Source of the DNA: Hymenobacter mucosus
Lineage (GTDB): Bacteria > Bacteroidota > Bacteroidia > Cytophagales > Hymenobacteraceae
Assembly (NCBI RefSeq): GCF_900188255.1
Contig: NZ_FZNS01000002.1
Location: forward strand, 248,001 to 312,000
Length of the DNA stretch: 64,000 nucleotides
Reading direction: 5' to 3'
Position numbers and translations under genes: made by a program. The stretch's first letter is position 1. Every line of letters starts with the position of its first letter. This document shows positions 60,091 through 64,000 of this stretch, one piece after another. Under the pieces are notes generated by a model. It worked only from the letters and a program-made list of their open reading frames with translations. It did not search any database and was not told the DNA's origin.

Positions 60091-60763
60091 CTCCGAGCCC
60101 GCTGCTTCAGCTGCGGACAGTACTACTCCCGCTGCCGACGCCCATCTGGACAGTGCCTTGCGCACACCTCTTCGCCCTGATGCTTTTGCGCAGAGCGACG
60201 ATGAGAAGATTACCGCTATTGCCGAACACTTCCGAGAAATCATGCAGATCCTGGGGCTGGACCTCACGGACGACAGTTTGAGTGGAACACCCCGACGCGT
60301 AGCTAAGATGTATGTGCAGGAATGGTTTCGGGGCCTAGACCCCGCACACCGCCCCGATGTGAAGCTATTCGACAACCGTTACCAGTATAACAACATACTA
60401 GTAGAGCGGGACATCACCCTGTTTTCGTGTTGTGAGCATCACTTTGTGCCTATCATTGGCAAAGCTCACGTGGCTTATTTGCCAGGGGAGCATGTGGTGG
60501 GCCTCAGCAAACTTAACCGTGTGGTACAGTACTACGCTCGGCGGCCCCAGGTACAAGAGCGCCTGACGCGCCAAATTGCCGAGGAGCTTAAGCTAGCTCT
60601 GCACACGGAGGATGTTGCTGTGCTTATTGAGGCCGACCATCTGTGCGTTATGAGCCGCGGTGTGAATGACACCAGCAGTGGCACGCTCACGGCTGAATAC
60701 GGCGGTGCTTTCGGCCGAGACGAAGCATTGCGCCGGGAATTCCTGCGCCTGATTGGAAAATAA
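60083..60763 (+). CDS. folE: GTP cyclohydrolase I
   Basis: 226 residues. Converts GTP to 7,8-dihydroneopterin triphosphate, the first step of folate, biopterin and queuosine synthesis. Zinc ligands C117, H120 (SCCEHHFVP) and C188 (DHLCVMSRG), with the active-site block LSKLNRVVQYYARRPQVQER. An extended, disordered N-terminus (about 1-35) precedes the catalytic domain. The start lies inside the last codons of the PTPS gene (8-bp overlap), so the two are translationally coupled. Confidence 0.96.
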   Translation: MANSEPAASAADSTTPAADAHLDSALRTPLRPDAFAQSDDEKITAIAEHFREIMQILGLDLTDDSLSGTPRRVAKMYVQEWFRGLDPAHRPDVKLFDNRYQYNNILVERDITLFSCCEHHFVPIIGKAHVAYLPGEHVVGLSKLNRVVQYYARRPQVQERLTRQIAEELKLALHTEDVAVLIEADHLCVMSRGVNDTSSGTLTAEYGGAFGRDEALRREFLRLIGK

Positions 60764-60865
60764 CTAGTTTATATAGGATTTCAGTTGCAGGTTTCACGTT
60801 CCCTAGTAGCTTGCAAGCCTATACTGACACCCTAACATCGGCACCTGGAAATTCATTACTATCGA

Positions 60866-61780
60866 ATGTCGCGCAAAGTCCTTATTACTGGTGGTACCGG
60901 CATGATTGGTACCCGCTTAGCGGAGATGCTTATTGACGGCGGCTATGAAGTAGCCTTGCTAAGCCGCCAACCCGGCAACTCACGATACCGTGGCTTCCGC
61001 TGGGACCCACTGGCGGGTACTATCGACGAGGCGGCGGTTCGCTACGCCGATTACATCATCAATCTGGCGGGTAGCAGCGTATCGGATGGAAAGTGGACTC
61101 AGGATAAGAAACGGGAGATTCTCTCAAGCCGGTTGGCGGGTACCAAACTAGTTGCCCGGGAGCTGGCGAAGGGCGGACACCACGTAGAGGCGTTTATTTC
61201 TGCCTCAGCCATTGGCATCTATGGCGACCAGGACGACCGAATTGTAAACGAGGAAACGCCACCGGCCGCCAACGATTTTCTGGCCCAAGTGTGCCAACAG
61301 TGGGAAGAAGCGGCACTCAGCGTGGAGCAGGAGGGCATTCGCACGGCCATTTTTCGGATTGGCTTGGTCTTGAGTCCCGATGGCGGAGCGCTGGTACCGC
61401 TGGCTCGTACGGTAAAGATGATGGCCGGTGCTCCGCTGGGCTCCGGCCGCCAGTACATGTCCTGGATTCATCTCGACGATCTATGCCGCCTGCTTATTGA
61501 GGCCCTAGAAGAGCCCCAATGGCAGGGAGTATTCAATGCCGTAGCACCCAACCCCGTTACGAACAAGGACTTTACCGAAACGCTGGCCAGCGTGCTGCAC
61601 CGTCCACTGGTGCTTCCCAAGGTGCCTGAATTTGGTTTGAAGCTGGTGATGGGCGAAATGAGCGAGCTTGTACTAGCTAGCCAGCGCGTCAGTGCCGAGA
61701 AGATCCTGAAACACGGCTTTGTTTTTGAGTTTCCGCACCTAAAGCCTGCGTTAGAGTCTTTTTATAGTAGCGAGGAATAA
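60866..61780 (+). CDS. TIGR01777 family NAD(P)-binding oxidoreductase
   Basis: 304 residues, extended-SDR fold. The cofactor motif is GGTGMIGTRL (8-17), followed by SRQPGNSRYRGFRWDP. The middle block FISASAIGIYGDQDD is typical of the YfcH/SulA-like TIGR01777 family. The C-terminal part contains NAVAPNPVTNKDFTETLA. Reaction unknown. It may follow folE on the same transcript (102-bp gap, no terminator seen). Confidence 0.88.
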   Translation: MSRKVLITGGTGMIGTRLAEMLIDGGYEVALLSRQPGNSRYRGFRWDPLAGTIDEAAVRYADYIINLAGSSVSDGKWTQDKKREILSSRLAGTKLVARELAKGGHHVEAFISASAIGIYGDQDDRIVNEETPPAANDFLAQVCQQWEEAALSVEQEGIRTAIFRIGLVLSPDGGALVPLARTVKMMAGAPLGSGRQYMSWIHLDDLCRLLIEALEEPQWQGVFNAVAPNPVTNKDFTETLASVLHRPLVLPKVPEFGLKLVMGEMSELVLASQRVSAEKILKHGFVFEFPHLKPALESFYSSEE

Positions 61781-61854
61781 CCACTATCGGCTAGGTTTCC
61801 CCTGTTGCTAACCCGCCCTTGGATACCTCACTGTAAGATAAAATGCTGTACTAG

Positions 61855-61892
61855 AAAGGCCGCCTTCCTAACCAATTTAGGGGGCGGCCTTT
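61855..61892. terminator. Bidirectional terminator
   Basis: 10-bp arms AAAGGCCGCC/GGCGGCCTTT with a structured 18-nt loop, between the TIGR01777 gene and the PBP1A-type gene. Confidence 0.75.
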
Positions 61893-61916
61893 GCTGTTCA
61901 GATAGGGATATGGTGC

Positions 61917-64000
61917 TTACCCGCCTAAACTATCAGGAATAGGCACGGTGCCGTTATTTAGGTTCTCCAACAGATTATCAACTACAATCGTATCCACGGC
62001 TTCCACGCGTCGGCGGCGGGGTTCAGACGGTGAAATGCAGTTGTACTTCTTCGTGATTTTAACGGTAGGCTGCGGAAATGGCCCCATGGTAATATCCAAA
62101 TCCGGGTCTTGATACAGCTTCTCCATATACGTACCATAGATAGGTAGCGCTGTGCGGCCGCCCTCCCCTTGCTGGGAGTTAAGAAAGTGAATGCTGCGGT
62201 CCTCGCCGCCTACCCACACCCCAGTCACGAAGTCCTTGGAAACCCCCATGTACCAGCCATCGGAGTAGTTGCTGGTGGTGCCCGTCTTACCGCCTATCTG
62301 GTTGTTTTTCTTCCATAGTTCGTAGTCCCATAGTGCCTGGGACGTGCCACCGGGCTCCTCCATACCACCGCGTAGCATGTAGAGCATCAGCCAGGCCGTT
62401 TCGGCCGAAATCACGCGCTTCTGCTGCGGATCAAACTGCTTGATGACGTTGCCGTTGCGGTCCTCAATACGAGTAATCAGCATCGGTTCGGGCCGGAAGC
62501 CTTGATTGACGAAGGTGCTGTATGCATTCACCATCTCGTACACACTTACATCGCCCCCCGAGCCCAAACCGATACTGGGTACTGCCAGCAGTTTGCTCCG
62601 AATGCCCACCTTATTGGCATACTTAGCTACATTGTCCCACCCTACCTTCTCGGTGAGCTGGGCCGTGACAGAGTTAACGGAACGGGCCATGGCATGGCGC
62701 AACGTCATGTTGGTGCCCGTGTACTCCCGCGTTACGTTATCGGGCTTCCACTCCATCGGCTGCCCGTTCTCAACGTAGTTGATGGTTACGCGCTCATCCC
62801 GAATCCGGTCGCAGGGAGAGTAGCCATTGTCGAGGGCCGTAAGGTACACGAAGGGTTTGAAGGTGGAGCCCGCTTGGCGCTTGCCTTGCTTCACGTGGTC
62901 GTACTGGAAGAAGCGGTAGTTGAGGCCACCTACCCAGGCCTTGATTTGGCCAGTGAAAGGATCCATTGTCATCATACCGGCGTGCAGAAAGTGCTTGTAG
63001 TACGCCAGCGAATCGAGCGGTGACATAAGCAGTGTAGTGTCGCCGTCGCCTTTCCAAGTGAACACCTTTACAGGCTGTTTCCGATTCAAAGCCTCTTCCA
63101 GCAAGTCGGGGCGCCCCTCGTACTGCGCGGCTAGCGCCTTATACTGTTCGGTGCGCTTCATTTGCGTTTCAATGAAATCAGGAATTTCATTGCCCTTTTC
63201 ATCAACCCACGGATTTTGGTCCCGGTTGCGCCAGAAGTTGTCAAAGGAACGCTGCAGGGTTTTCATTTTCTTCTGCACTGCCTCCTCGGCGTACTGCTGC
63301 ATGCGCGAATCGATAGTCGTGTAAATGCGAAGGCCGTCGCGGTACATGTCGTAGCCATTTTGCCGGCACCACTCATTCACCCGCTGGCTCACGGCCCCAC
63401 GGAAGTAGTTCTCTGGGCCATCGACGTGCTTTTCTACCTGGTATTGCAGCACAATGGGCTTGGCTTGCTCTGCGGCGGCCTGGGCGGCCGTGAGGACGCC
63501 GGCTTGCGCCATGCGCGTAATAACCAAGTCACGACGCTTGCGGGCCGCTAGTGGGTGAAACTTCGGGTTGTAGGCGGTAGGGTTATTTAGCATCCCCACC
63601 AAGGTGGCCGCTTGCTCAATAGTCAGGCTATCGGGCGAGGTGCTATAGAAGGTTTTGGCAGCTACTTTAATGCCATAGGCCTGGGAGCCATATTCTACCG
63701 TGTTGAAGTACAGACGCAGGATTTCGTCCTTGGTGTAGCGGCGCTCTAGCTCTACGGCCGTCAGCCACTCCTTGGTCTTGCTGATAATGGTGCCTACCAG
63801 GGGCAGATGGCCCAGCAGGCCAATGTTTTCCTTGCGGCGCGTTTTGTAGAGGTTCTTGGCTAGCTGCTGGGTGATGGTAGAACCTCCCCCCCCACTACCT
63901 CCGGTAGCAGCACCAGCCACAGCGCGGGCAATGGCCTTAGGATCAATGCCAGAATGGTCCTGATAGCGCACATCTTCCGTGGAAATAAGTGCTTTAATCA
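61917..64000 (-). CDS. Penicillin-binding protein 1A-type bifunctional enzyme (5' end outside window)
   Basis: Glycosyltransferase plus transpeptidase that builds and crosslinks peptidoglycan. The frame runs off the window edge; the visible part starts in the glycosyltransferase motif STEDVRYQDHSGID, followed by GGGGSTITQQLAKN and ELERRYTKDEILRLYFN. The transpeptidase motifs are all present: STFK (in GSTFKPF), SVN, and KTGTTSNYSDGW. A GTG near 63971 is an internal codon (Val of TEDV), not the start. Gly-rich spacer before STITQQ is longer than usual. Stop at 61917, then a terminator. Confidence 0.95.
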   Translation of the reverse strand, partial: IKALISTEDVRYQDHSGIDPKAIARAVAGAATGGSGGGGSTITQQLAKNLYKTRRKENIGLLGHLPLVGTIISKTKEWLTAVELERRYTKDEILRLYFNTVEYGSQAYGIKVAAKTFYSTSPDSLTIEQAATLVGMLNNPTAYNPKFHPLAARKRRDLVITRMAQAGVLTAAQAAAEQAKPIVLQYQVEKHVDGPENYFRGAVSQRVNEWCRQNGYDMYRDGLRIYTTIDSRMQQYAEEAVQKKMKTLQRSFDNFWRNRDQNPWVDEKGNEIPDFIETQMKRTEQYKALAAQYEGRPDLLEEALNRKQPVKVFTWKGDGDTTLLMSPLDSLAYYKHFLHAGMMTMDPFTGQIKAWVGGLNYRFFQYDHVKQGKRQAGSTFKPFVYLTALDNGYSPCDRIRDERVTINYVENGQPMEWKPDNVTREYTGTNMTLRHAMARSVNSVTAQLTEKVGWDNVAKYANKVGIRSKLLAVPSIGLGSGGDVSVYEMVNAYSTFVNQGFRPEPMLITRIEDRNGNVIKQFDPQQKRVISAETAWLMLYMLRGGMEEPGGTSQALWDYELWKKNNQIGGKTGTTSNYSDGWYMGVSKDFVTGVWVGGEDRSIHFLNSQQGEGGRTALPIYGTYMEKLYQDPDLDITMGPFPQPTVKITKKYNCISPSEPRRRRVEAVDTIVVDNLLENLNNGTVPIPDSLGG

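Overview
The window reads as chromosomal DNA of a Hymenobacter-like member of the Bacteroidota (Cytophagales). The evidence is a moderately high GC content, the Bacteroidota -7 promoter motif TAnnTTTG ahead of many genes, an almost complete lack of Shine-Dalgarno sequences, Bacteroidota-typical families (DUF5916, DUF5723, DUF4174, PorT-like barrels, a Bacteroidota LptD-like protein, B12-dependent methylmalonyl-CoA mutase in two subunits), and frequent GTG/TTG starts. I see no tRNA or rRNA gene, insertion sequence, prophage or CRISPR array. Most of the region is ordinary core chromosome with small operons and many intergenic hairpins.

Layout. 0-5.7 kb: a small PH-like membrane protein converges on dnaA; upstream of dnaA lie two genes that together make up a split 5'-nucleotidase, then an outer-membrane barrel. 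5.8-10.4 kb: methylmalonyl-CoA mutase small and large subunits, with an unlisted 44-residue membrane ORF between them and an unknown gene behind. 10.5-26.2 kb: hydrolases, two divergent short-chain dehydrogenases, an ankyrin protein, a flavin oxidoreductase, an L,D-transpeptidase, a NUDIX CoA pyrophosphatase, a beta-propeller protein, a DUF5723 protein, meaB (the mutase chaperone GTPase), a pirin-like bicupin and an intradiol-dioxygenase lipoprotein. 26.4-33.4 kb: a DUF5916 protein, a TlpA-type thioredoxin and a BlaI/BlaR1-like regulator-protease pair. Three near-identical 16-bp palindromes sit on the predicted promoter of that pair. 33.5-41.3 kb: folB, a DivIVA-domain protein, a WD40 protein, a phosphopantetheinyl transferase, a redoxin, a SirB1-type protein and poxB. 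41.6-48.6 kb: an AT-rich unknown gene, an acyl-CoA carboxylase beta subunit, then an envelope cluster (MlaD/MCE protein, amidase, divergent LptD-like protein). 48.7-54.2 kb: panB, an RluA synthase, a desaturase and the conserved rpsP-rimM-trmD-rplS block. 54.3-64 kb: an M1 aminopeptidase followed by a pyrophosphatase-like lipoprotein without its catalytic aspartates, a coiled-coil protein, an overlapping PTPS-folE pair, a TIGR01777 oxidoreductase and a PBP1A-type enzyme cut by the window edge.

How genes work together. Propionyl-CoA to succinyl-CoA chemistry is represented at three separate loci (carboxylase beta subunit, mutase pair, MeaB). The first steps of pterin synthesis appear twice (folB; PTPS-folE). 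Envelope building is represented by LptD-like, MCE, amidase, L,D-transpeptidase and PBP1A-type genes. The most informative new signal is the triple operator at 33.32-33.39 kb. It predicts the binding site of the BlaI-type repressor and an autoregulated promoter. Next are the inactive-looking pyrophosphatase lipoprotein, the long perfect inverted repeats between genes, and the small unknown genes attached to the ends of the methylmalonyl-pathway transcripts.
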